Position numbers and translations under genes: made by a program | Part shown: positions 1 to 5,690 of the stretch, piece after piece | Layout: each line of letters begins with the position of its first letter | Position numbering within the stretch: the first letter of the stretch is position 1 | Notes under the pieces: generated by a model | Database searches by the model: none | The model's input: only the letters and a program-made list of their open reading frames with translations | Told to the model about the DNA's origin: nothing | NCBI RefSeq assembly: GCF_050286925.1 | Contig: NZ_JBFWFX010000033.1 | Span: 1-8,721, forward strand | Reading direction: 5' to 3' | Length of the DNA: 8,721 nt | DNA from: Caloranaerobacter sp050286925 | GTDB lineage: Bacteria; Bacillota; Clostridia; Tissierellales; Thermohalobacteraceae

Positions 1-2
1 TA

Positions 3-1142
3 CCTTTCCTAAAACAACATGGTAAAACCTTAATAGAAGAAATAGCTATGGAGAAATATAAGCCTCAACCAGTTAGGAGAGTGGAAATTCCAAAGCCAAA
101 CGGAGGAGTTAGACTTTTAGGAATACCTACGGTAGTAGATAAGTTTATACAACAAGCAATAGCACAAATATTAATAAAAGTCTACGACAAAGAATTTTCA
201 GAAAATAGTTATGGATTCAGACCTGGCAGAAATGCTCATATGGCAGTAAAGAAGGCGAAAGAATATATAAATGAAGGATACGCATGGGTAGTGGATATAG
301 ACCTTGAAAAATTCTTTGATAGAGTCAATCATGATATTCTCATGTCAATTTTAGCGAAGAAAATTAAAGATAAAAGAGTATTAAGACTGATACGTAAATA
401 TCTAGAGTCAGGAGTGATGATAGGAGGATTATACACAAAAACAGAAGAAGGAACTCCGCAAGGAGGACCTATTAGTCCACTACTCAGTAATATCCTTCTA
501 GATGTATTAGATAAAGAACTCGAAGCAAGAGGGCATAAGTTCTGTAGGTATGCCGATGACTGCAACATTTATGTCAAAAGCCAAAGAGCAGGGAAAAGGG
601 TCATGGAAAGTATAACAAAAATCCTAGAGAAAAGGTTAAAACTAAAGTTTAATAAAGAAAAGAGTGCAGTCGATAGACCATGGAGAAGGAAATTTTTAGG
701 ATTTTCCTTTTATTATAAAGAGAGTGAGATAAAAATAAGACCCCGTGAGAAAAGCATAAAGAGATTAAAAGATAGAAAAGGAAAATCACAAATAGAAATA
801 CAGGAATAAGCATGGAGGCAAGAATAGAAAGACTAAACTTTCTAATAGTCGGTTGGGTAAACTATTTCAAAATAGCAGATATGAAAGGAGATAGACCAAT
901 GGACTAGGAGAAGATTAAGAGCATGTCTTTGAAAACAATGGAAGAAGGTGAAAACGAGGTTTAAGAACCTCAAAAGATTAGGGATTCCAAAGTATAAGGC
1001 ATGGCAATATGCTAATACCCGAAAGGGCTACTGGCGTATATCCAATAGTCCTATATTAAATAAGACCTTGAATAACCAGTATTGGTTAAATCAAGGTCTC
1101 AAAACACTTTCTATGCAGTATAAGAAATTGAGCTTAACCTAA
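3..1142 (+). pseudogene. Group II intron reverse transcriptase/maturase, frameshifted copy 1 (5' end outside window)
   Basis: The intact protein would splice its host intron (maturase) and copy it into DNA during retrohoming. The frame is open to the window edge, so the first Met at 48 is not the true start. Visible reverse transcriptase blocks are FRPGRNAH, VDIDLEKFFDRVNHD, GTPQGGPISPLLSN, the catalytic YADD (549-560) and KFLGF. Domain X follows, ending NSPILNKTLNNQYW. Comparison with the second copy at 4262-4786 shows a 1-nt loss at about 771-785 (stop at 807-809), an 11-nt loss near 887 (frame restored), and a TGG-to-TGA change at 930-932. The tail then runs open to TAA at 1140-1142. No HNH endonuclease domain follows domain X. 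The protein is almost certainly dead, although the catalytic half of the RT is intact. The family call is firm; the intron subclass is not assigned. Confidence 0.93.
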
Positions 1143-1143
1143 T

Positions 1144-1221
1144 GAACTGCCGTATACTGGACGGTACGTACGGTGGTGTGAGAGGTCGGTAGATGAATTA
1201 ATCATCTACCTCCTACTCGAT
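1144..1221 (+). ncRNA. Group II intron domains V and VI, 3' end of copy 1
   Basis: This is the ribozyme core and branch-point hairpin of the intron. Domain V: ACTGCCGTA pairs with TACGGTGGT, leaving a 2-nt CG bulge on the 3' side, then a short upper stem (TACT/GGTA). Domain VI: GGTAGATGA pairs with TCATCTACC, and a probable bulged branch-point A lies in CCTACTC. The intron ends at ...CTCGAT. The last base is shared with the complement of the stop codon of the minus-strand gene next to it. A near-identical sequence closes the second copy at 4865. Confidence 0.85.
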
Positions 1222-1736
1222 TATTGTTCTGTTATTATATATGATGTTTTAGTTGTAGTAGTTTCCTCGTTGTCGTTAATATTTACACTATGTATAGTTT
1301 TTACTCTATATTTTTCTCCTATTTCAGCTCCAATGTAAACAGTATCAAAATAGATTTCATCTGTAAGATAAGCACTTTTACTCCAAGTTGATATAGTTTC
1401 CCAACTTGAACCATTCCATTTTTCTAAGTATACATTAAGGGTTAATATATCTACTGATGTAGTAGCCATTGTACTAGCTTTAATGTATAAGGCACCTTCA
1501 CCTAGGTCATGTATAGAACATCTTGCTATATCAATATAGTTTAAGTCAGTAGAATTAATTTCAAAAATATAATTAGTAGAGTTATCAATTTGGGTTACAT
1601 CTTCACTAGTACCATATCCGTCTATTGTGGCTTTAACCTCTAAATCAGTGTCTTTAAATTCTTGTGCATATGATTTTGCTGGAATTACTGAAATACAAAA
1701 CACTAGAATAAGTACAGATAATAATATTTTTTTCAT
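1221..1736 (-). CDS. Secreted protein of unknown function (resembles clostridial DUF6147-type proteins)
   Basis: 171 residues. The N-terminus is a typical Sec signal peptide: MKK, a hydrophobic core at about residues 4-18, and a probable cleavage after SYA (residue 24). The mature part is beta-strand-like and rich in Thr, Ser and Asn, with SSWETISTWS and EKYRVKTIH typical of small extracellular clostridial proteins. No catalytic motif is visible. The DUF6147 resemblance is from memory and tentative. The start is supported by a strong ribosome binding site (AGGAGGG, complement of 1742-1748), 5-6 nt from ATG. It is divergent from the exported-protein genes at 2048-3371 and probably shares a control region with them. 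The stop codon abuts the 3' end of the group II intron, whose final base completes the stop. The C-terminus may therefore have been altered slightly, though the protein looks complete. Confidence 0.8.
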   Translation of the reverse strand: MKKILLSVLILVFCISVIPAKSYAQEFKDTDLEVKATIDGYGTSEDVTQIDNSTNYIFEINSTDLNYIDIARCSIHDLGEGALYIKASTMATTSVDILTLNVYLEKWNGSSWETISTWSKSAYLTDEIYFDTVYIGAEIGEKYRVKTIHSVNINDNEETTTTKTSYIITEQ

Positions 1737-1740
1737 AAAA

Positions 1741-1749
1741 TCCCTCCTA
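1741..1749 (-). promoter_or_regulatory. Ribosome binding site of the secreted-protein gene
   Basis: Read on the minus strand this is ATAGGAGGGA, a near-perfect Shine-Dalgarno at normal distance from the ATG ending at 1736. Confidence 0.7.
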
Positions 1750-1790
1750 TAAATTTTTCTTCAGTATTAAGATCAGATTAATTCAGAAAA

Positions 1791-1842
1791 TGTTCCAAAA
1801 AGTTTACATGGTTTTTAAAAAATACATGAAAATTTTGGAACA
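1791..1842. promoter_or_regulatory. Perfect 10-bp inverted repeat in the divergent intergenic region, possible operator
   Basis: TGTTCCAAAA (1791-1800) and TTTTGGAACA (1833-1842) are perfect inverted copies 32 nt apart, between the minus-strand secreted gene and the plus-strand unit. On the plus strand a weak promoter fits around the right arm: ATGAAA (1826-1831), 17 nt, TATAAA (1849-1854). The arm would then sit in the spacer, a usual operator position. The repeat is seen; the promoter and operator role are inferred. Confidence 0.4.
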
Positions 1843-1907
1843 AAAAAGTATAAATCTTACTCTTAATTTATGAGAGACCTAAAATGAAGATATGAGGAGG
1901 TGAAGAT

Positions 1908-1967
1908 ATGTTATATCCAAGAGCACCAAATGAAAAAAGCCTACTAACTAATAGGCTACTTCTGTGA
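1908..1967 (+). CDS. 19-codon small ORF, possible leader peptide
   Basis: The ORF encodes MLYPRAPNEKSLLTNRLLL and stops with TGA. It has the best ribosome binding site in this block, AGGAGGTG at 1896-1903, 4 nt before ATG. Its 3' half contains a stem-loop, AGCCTA (1938-1943) pairing with TAGGCT (1952-1957) over an 8-nt loop, so ribosome passage would disrupt the hairpin. It lies 80 nt upstream of the secreted-protein gene on the same strand. A translated leader or attenuator is possible; a spurious ORF cannot be excluded, because nothing but the start region supports translation. Confidence 0.4.
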   Translation: MLYPRAPNEKSLLTNRLLL

Positions 1968-2047
1968 ATGTGTGTGAAACTCAAGAGTAAGGAGACAAAA
2001 TTATTCTAATCTTTTGACACTACGATTTAAGGAGAGTGAGTGTAAAA

Positions 2048-2776
2048 ATGAGAAAATTTAAAGTTGGTATTTTAGGTATAGTAAGTGTATTAACTGTATT
2101 AAGTATTCTAGGCAGCTTGCTTTTTACAGGATATGTAAATGCAGAAAGTATAGAAGAGAATTATACTGTTTTCAAGGTTCATGAAGTAGAAAATAATCCT
2201 GATGCTGTTTTTCATTTTGTTGACAAAAGTTTAAAAGGAAAAACAAGAGCATTACAGAGCAATCCTAAAAATGAAGCCGTAGAACCGATGGGTGTAATAT
2301 ATGAAGAATATGATCATAGTTATTATACAGAACGTTCAACTACTAAAGTTTCTTATCGTGTTGGACCTGTCGAAAATGTACAACATCAGTTCGATGTTCC
2401 TAGAGGTTCGACACAAACAAGAACTATAGGTTTTACTGGTTCGGGAACAGTGCAATACTCAGGTAGTGTTAGTGCAGAAATTAAAAAAATTGTAAACCTT
2501 TCTCTTGGGGCAACAGCATCTGGGAGTATCAGTTTAACATATGAACGTACTGACACTTTTAGTGGTCCACCAGAGGGGAGCCCATATAATGCTAGAGGCT
2601 ATTATACAGCGAAAGATTATGATAAATATACTGTAGTAGTTGATAAATGGGATGTATATAAAGTATATAATGGTGGTGCTTTCGATCATTATGAAACTTA
2701 CTATGCAGGTACAGTAACGGTAAGTAATGTAAAAAAACCAATCACAGTAGAATATAGCAAAGATTTTACTTATTAA
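2048..2776 (+). CDS. Secreted beta-rich protein of unknown function
   Basis: 242 residues from ATG at 2048. The in-frame GTG at 2036 is rejected because the only Shine-Dalgarno (AGGAG, 2030-2034) would touch it, while it lies 13 nt from the ATG. The signal peptide covers residues 1-32: basic MRKFK, a long hydrophobic core, cleavage VNA/ES. Residues 35-75 are a charged linker. From about residue 95 the chain alternates polar and hydrophobic residues, with a Ser/Thr/Gly-rich stretch at 125-172 (TGSGTVQYSGSVSAEIKK, LSLGATASGSISLTYERT). A Tyr-rich segment with GPPEGSPYNARGYYTAKDYD and WDVYKVYNGG follows. The alternating Ser/Thr pattern recalls membrane-inserting hairpins of beta-pore-forming toxins and similar secreted actinobacterial proteins, but that is a pattern resemblance only. 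No family is recognised with confidence. The downstream hairpin and lipoprotein gene suggest one transcription unit with partial termination. Confidence 0.82.
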   Translation: MRKFKVGILGIVSVLTVLSILGSLLFTGYVNAESIEENYTVFKVHEVENNPDAVFHFVDKSLKGKTRALQSNPKNEAVEPMGVIYEEYDHSYYTERSTTKVSYRVGPVENVQHQFDVPRGSTQTRTIGFTGSGTVQYSGSVSAEIKKIVNLSLGATASGSISLTYERTDTFSGPPEGSPYNARGYYTAKDYDKYTVVVDKWDVYKVYNGGAFDHYETYYAGTVTVSNVKKPITVEYSKDFTY

Positions 2777-2785
2777 AAAAATATT

Positions 2786-2822
2786 CCAGATGGTATGTTA
2801 TAAGCATACTATCTAGGTTTTT
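2786..2822 (+). terminator. Intrinsic terminator or attenuator between the secreted-protein and lipoprotein genes
   Basis: AGATGGTATG (2788-2797) pairs with CATACTATCT (2805-2814), with one G-T pair and a 7-nt loop. The stem is extended by CC/GG past a bulged A, then runs into TTTTT (2818-2822). It ends 6 nt before the ribosome binding site of the lipoprotein gene, so it would reduce rather than fully separate transcription if both genes share a promoter. Confidence 0.6.
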
Positions 2823-2837
2823 ATAAGGGAGGATATC

Positions 2838-3371
2838 ATGAGAAAGGTTATTTTGTTTTTAATCATCATTATTTCGCTAACTGCTTGCACAACCGAAAGT
2901 AAATTAAACATTTCAAAGGATATTAACGAATGCCTTAAGAAGGGATTAGAAATTACTTCTTTTAATGCAAAAATTTATATATCAGAATATAGTACTGCTT
3001 CTCAGGAACAAGACCATTTATATGGTGCTATATATGATTTAGAATTTGTACTTCCAGTTGAATGCAAGGATATTTTTAGAGAAGAAATCAAGAGCAAATT
3101 ATTAATAGAATTAAAGTATCCAGAGGAGATACATTATTTTTCTGGTTTCTCAAGCGCTATAGGAGATATACCTGTATTAAAGAGTACGAAAAATGGCAAA
3201 GCATATTTTACAACAAATTTTTCAAACTTAATTTCAAGAAATGAGCCTGTGTCAAAAGAAGATTTATTGAAAATCGTTGATCCTGATTTAGAATTTCAAT
3301 TAAAGATTTACGATCATTCAAATAACAATGTTTTATTAGAGAAAACCTTAAACATAGAACCCCTTAATTAG
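2838..3371 (+). CDS. Putative lipoprotein of unknown function
   Basis: 177 residues. The N-terminus MRKVILFLIIII is followed by lipobox LTAC, so Cys17 would be lipidated and the protein anchored on the outer face of the membrane. The rest is hydrophilic, mixed alpha/beta, with YGAIYDLEFVLPVECK and DLEFQLKIYDHSNNNVLLE. No known domain is recognised. The start is supported by GGGAGG (2828-2833), 4 nt before ATG. It sits 61 nt after the secreted beta-rich protein on the same strand, with a terminator-like hairpin between. An immunity or accessory role for that neighbour is possible from arrangement alone and is not shown by any motif. No frameshift or truncation is seen. Confidence 0.8.
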   Translation: MRKVILFLIIIISLTACTTESKLNISKDINECLKKGLEITSFNAKIYISEYSTASQEQDHLYGAIYDLEFVLPVECKDIFREEIKSKLLIELKYPEEIHYFSGFSSAIGDIPVLKSTKNGKAYFTTNFSNLISRNEPVSKEDLLKIVDPDLEFQLKIYDHSNNNVLLEKTLNIEPLN

Positions 3372-3422
3372 AGCTTGTTGAACTATCCGTTTTTGGTTGC
3401 CGAATTTCATCTATTTTACCTC

Positions 3423-3575
3423 TTACAACATTAAAGTAACCGATTTATACGGGTGCTTTCTTTGTGGTTCTGCAGGGAAGTCTTTTTTTACTGTAATTGT
3501 TGCTGAGCCTGGTTTTGATTTTGTATTTGATTCATCTGTGAAAGACCTCCCAATAATTTTTATAGTTCTGTTAAG
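3423..3575 (-). pseudogene. C-terminal fragment of an unrecognised gene, cut by the IS6-like element
   Basis: On the minus strand a frame without a start codon reads IKIIGRSFTDES, then KPGSATITVKKDFPAEPQRK, then HPYKSVTLML and TAA (complement of 3423-3425). The composition is protein-like, unlike the opposite strand. Translation upstream runs into the left inverted repeat of the IS6-like element at 3564 and stops inside it (3576-3578), so the IS probably removed the N-terminus. I do not recognise the family. An alternative start, ATG at 3535 with a good Shine-Dalgarno (complement of 3546-3551), gives only a 15-residue Gln/Asn-rich peptide in another frame. A frameshifted small gene is therefore a second possibility. 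Confidence 0.35.
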
Positions 3576-4169
3576 TTATATGAAAGTTGATTCTCGCCCC
3601 TTTCTGGAATTACAATATATTTAAACAACAACAAATACCACCCAGAAAAGAGACGAGAAAAATGAGCAAAATTATTAATAAAAATATAATATGTCCTAGA
3701 TGTTTTAGTAATGAATTATATAGATTCGGTAAAGATAAAAACGGTTATCAAAAATATCAATGTAAAATTTGTAAAAGACAATTTGTGCCTGATGCTAAAC
3801 CTAGAAAACTTAAAGGTTATCCTAGATGCCCTAAATGTGGTAAAGGTACTTTTATTCATCATAATTACAAATACTTTGTAAGGATTCATTCTTCCTTAGA
3901 TAATAAGACTCCTGCTATTGCAGCCTGTGCTGCTTATAGCGATAAAGATCGCAAAAACTGGCTTATAGCTGCCTAATCTTAAGCAAAAATTCTATAAATT
4001 TTTTAGCCTGCATTAGTATGGAGGCTTATTTGTCATGCCTAAATTTCTTTTCTTTCTTAAACTCTTTTGTTTTTATTTTGTTTTTATATAGATGCTATCT
4101 CATTTTTAAGAAACTTTTAGATATTTTTTGATTCATTTAGTTATTTTTTCATATCTACTTTACAGAACC
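3564..4169 (+). mobile_element. Internally deleted IS6-like insertion sequence (about 606 bp)
   Basis: Inverted ends bracket the broken transposase: AGTTCTGTTAAGTTATATG begins at 3564 on the plus strand, and GGTTCTGTAAAGTAGATATG begins at 4169 on the minus strand. They differ by a few substitutions and one indel. They resemble the GGTTCTGTTGCAAAGT type of end known from IS6-family elements. No 8-bp target duplication is visible (ATTTTTAT against TTTGGTTT). An intact element of this kind would be roughly 1.1-1.3 kb, so about half is missing. The family name is tentative; the paired ends are seen directly. Confidence 0.6.
3662..3976 (+). pseudogene. Transposase deletion derivative: zinc ribbon joined to C-terminal tail, DDE core missing
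   Basis: 104 residues read through without a stop. Residues 10-40 form a zinc ribbon (Cys11, Cys14, Cys34, Cys37) and a second CPKC pair follows at 56-59, as in the N-terminus of clostridial zinc-ribbon DDE transposases (KFGKDKxGxQKYQC pattern). At about residue 72 (HHNYKYF) the sequence jumps to VRIHSSLDNKTPA and AYSDKDRKNWL, the extreme C-terminus of the same type of transposase. A protein of about 310-330 residues has therefore lost some 210, including all catalytic Asp/Asp/Glu positions, yet the frame is kept. The ribosome binding site is weak. It cannot transpose by itself, but a DNA-binding peptide could be made and might interfere with full-length relatives. Confidence 0.75.
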
Positions 4170-4261
4170 TTTGGTTTTGGGTTATATAATATATATTTTT
4201 ATAAATACTGGGGGAAACCCTTTGTTAGTGGTAAAATAAAATTAACCAAAAAAGGGAAAGA
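3977..4261. other. AT-rich stretch without a gene
   Basis: Positions 3977-4169 are the right arm of the IS6-like element, T-rich on the plus strand, with a 5-bp stem AGCCT/AGGCT (4005-4009/4022-4026) that is too weak to call a terminator. Positions 4170-4261, between the IS end and the truncated intron, are AT-rich with GGGTT...AACCC (4189-4226) but hold no reading frame or convincing signal. Confidence 0.5.
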
Positions 4262-4786
4262 AAATTCCTAGAGAAAAGGTTAAAACTAAAGGTTAATAAA
4301 GAAAAGAGTGCGGTCGATAGACCATGGAGAAGGAAGTTTCTAGGGTTTTCCTTTTATCTTAAGAAGAACGAAATAAGGATAAGACCTCATGAGAAAAGTA
4401 TAAAAAGACTGAAAGACAAAATAAGGAAAATTACTAATAGAAATATAGGAATAAGCATGGAGACAAGAATAGAAAGACTAAACTTTCTAATAGTCGGTTG
4501 GGTAAACTATTTCAAAATAGCAGACATGAAAGCGAAATTAAAGAGGATAGACCAATGGACTAGGAGAAGATTAAGAGCATGTCTTTGGAAACAATGGAAG
4601 AAGGTTAAAACGAGGTTTAAGAACCTCAAAAGATTAGGAAAGGCATGACAATATGCTAATACCCGAAAGGGCTACTGGCGTATATCTAATAGTCCTATAT
4701 TAAGTAAGACCTTGAATAACCAATATTGGTTAAATCAAGGTCTCAAATCACTTTCTATGCAGTATAAGAAATTGAGCTTAACCTAA
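4262..4786 (+). pseudogene. Group II intron reverse transcriptase/maturase, 5'-truncated copy 2
   Basis: Homology to copy 1 begins abruptly at about 4262 in the region just past YADD (FLEKRLKLK...). The catalytic half of the RT and all upstream intron RNA are absent. The frame is open through SAVDRPWRRKFLGF and the maturase domain up to TGA at 4646-4648. Relative to copy 1 there is a 12-nt in-frame loss at the IPKY codons and a TGG-to-TGA change, after which the frame runs on to TAA at 4784-4786. The frame here keeps the segment KIRKITNRNI and the codons MKAKLKRI, which are damaged in copy 1. The two copies therefore repair each other's reading and must have decayed separately. It cannot be mobile. 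Confidence 0.92.
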
Positions 4787-4787
4787 T

Positions 4788-4865
4788 GAACCGTCGTATA
4801 CCCAACGGTACGTACGGTGGTGTGAGAGGTCGGTAGATGAATTAATCATCTACCTCCTACTCGAT
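4788..4865 (+). ncRNA. Group II intron domains V and VI, 3' end of copy 2
   Basis: Domain V pairs ACCGTCGTA with TACGGTGGT (two G-T pairs), with the CG bulge on the 3' side and the upper stem TACC/GGTA. Relative to copy 1 the changes C-to-T and T-to-C keep pairing. Domain VI is identical to copy 1, with the bulged A in CCTACTC, and the element ends ...CTCGAT at 4865. Confidence 0.85.
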
Positions 4866-4867
4866 TG

Positions 4868-4886
4868 CTATTGTACAATAGGAGGT
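4868..4886 (+). promoter_or_regulatory. Palindrome overlapping the ribosome binding site of the small membrane protein
   Basis: CTATTGTACAATAG (4868-4881) is a perfect 14-bp palindrome, and the Shine-Dalgarno AGGAGGT (4880-4886) starts within its right arm, 10 nt before ATG. It begins 3 nt after the intron end. Whether it is functional is unknown. Confidence 0.4.
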
Positions 4887-4896
4887 TTCAATATTT

Positions 4897-5193
4897 ATGG
4901 GTTTTAGACTATTTTTTATATTTATAGCATCATTATACCTAATATATAAAGGATTTGATTTTAGAAAGAAAAATAAAGATGATATAAAAGTTCTACCTTT
5001 ATTTGAAATAGAAAATCGAGATGGATATCAGAAATATCTATCAAATCAACTAATTTTTGATGGGCTCTGTTTCTTACTATTTGTTTTTGAAATATTAGTG
5101 CATTATAATTTTATAATTTCTGCTACTATATTTTTAATAGGTAATATTTATTTTGTTATAAGGCTTTTTAAGTTAGTGAAATTTAAAAGATAG
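4897..5193 (+). CDS. Small membrane protein of unknown function
   Basis: 98 residues with three likely membrane segments, at about 3-18, 52-69 and 72-89. They are joined by a charged loop (RKKNKDDIK, residues 23-31) and end in a basic tail (KLVKFKR). No family is recognised. The start is supported by AGGAGGT, 10 nt upstream. The gene is squeezed between the end of intron copy 2, 31 nt upstream, and the IS256-type end just after its stop. Its native promoter has probably been displaced and its last residues could derive from the IS edge. It may be a surviving fragment of a larger locus. It is likely a real coding region, since the frame is open and the start signals are good, but expression is uncertain. 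Confidence 0.6.
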   Translation: MGFRLFFIFIASLYLIYKGFDFRKKNKDDIKVLPLFEIENRDGYQKYLSNQLIFDGLCFLLFVFEILVHYNFIISATIFLIGNIYFVIRLFKLVKFKR

Positions 5194-5690
5194 TGCAAGT
5201 AATTTTGTGTAAATAGATTTTAGAGATTATATGTTTCTTCACATATATCCATAAGATCATTATAAGCTGCAGTAAAACCATGCATTTTCCTTTGTGACCA
5301 CTTTTCATTGTAATTGATTACTTGCAGATATAATATTTTTTCAGCTGCATCTATAGTAAGCAAACTATATTTAGTTTTAAGGCGTCTTTTAAGCTTTTTA
5401 TTTGCTCTTTCTATCCAGTTAGTAGTATAATACATTTTCTATAGAGGTAGGATAATTATAGAATGTAAGGAGTGTATCAACACTGTTGTTCCAATTACAA
5501 AATCTAATATTTCTCTATAGCCACTTTCATCTATACCAGGAATGGCATACACAGAGTCATTAGCTACTGTATCTCGTCTTATTTTCACACTTAATGCATC
5601 TATAAAGATAACACTGTAACAGCTTTCAAGTTCTTTATTATACCACTTATTAACTTCTTCTAAGGCTACATCTTTTTAATTAAACTTATG
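5194..5690 (-). mobile_element. IS256-family remnant
   Basis: The element is read on the minus strand. Its 3' end is probably the sequence at 5194-5214 (TGCAAGTAATTTTGTGTAAAT), similar in style to the TTTACACAAAATT ends of IS256-family elements. The other boundary lies in the ABC pseudogene at about 5675-5735 and cannot be fixed. Full elements are about 1.3 kb; here about 0.5 kb remains, with no matching opposite end. Confidence 0.6.
5220..5675 (-). pseudogene. IS256-family (mutator-type) transposase fragment
   Basis: Two blocks in different frames are recognisable. Block 1 (5675 down to 5439) reads DVALEEVNKWYNKELE, then SVIFIDALSVKIRRD with the first catalytic Asp, then AIPGIDESGYREIL. At about FVIGTT it jumps directly to the region before the C-terminal helix (in another frame YNYPTSIENV), so the segment carrying the second Asp is deleted. 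Block 2 (5435 down to 5220) reads YTTNWIERANKKLKRR with the conserved TTNxIER motif and ends normally (INYNEKWSQRKMHGF...). There is a frameshift between SIENV and YTTNW. The N-terminal third is missing. Family proteins are about 390-410 residues. It is inactive. Confidence 0.85.

Larger units (their letters stand above)
1..1221 (+). mobile_element. Group II intron remnant 1
   Basis: The element combines the broken RT/maturase frame with intact-looking domains V and VI. Its 5' end, with domains I to III, lies before the window, so splicing competence in trans cannot be judged here. The 3' boundary is set by alignment with copy 2 (...CCTACTCGAT). Confidence 0.85.
4262..4865 (+). mobile_element. 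Group II intron remnant 2 (5' truncated)
   Basis: Only the last part of the ORF and domains V-VI remain. A 5'-truncated copy with an intact 3' end is what incomplete reverse transcription during retrohoming would leave, although a later deletion would look the same. The 5' junction at about 4262 has no visible repeat. Confidence 0.85.

Noticed and set aside
329..568. Minus-strand frame inside the intron reverse transcriptase
   Set aside because: Shadow of conserved RT motifs on the other strand; no start signals.
2014..2019. TTGACA as a -35 box for the secreted-protein gene
   Set aside because: Only 28 nt before the ATG, so a -10 box would fall on the ribosome binding site and start; no TATAAT-like sequence is there.
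2036..2047. GTG start four codons upstream for the secreted beta-rich protein
   Set aside because: The Shine-Dalgarno AGGAG ends 1 nt before it, which leaves no workable spacing; ATG at 2048 is preferred.
3397..3624. Plus-strand 75-codon frame as a gene
   Set aside because: It lacks a ribosome binding site, crosses the IS6-like left end, and the opposite strand has the more protein-like frame.
4005..4026. Stem AGCCT/AGGCT as a terminator of the zinc-ribbon ORF
   Set aside because: Only 5 bp with a 12-nt loop and TTATTTG rather than a T-run.
4189..4226. GGGTT...AACCC as a structured RNA or origin
   Set aside because: A 5-bp stem in AT-rich DNA, with no repeats or known motif to support it.
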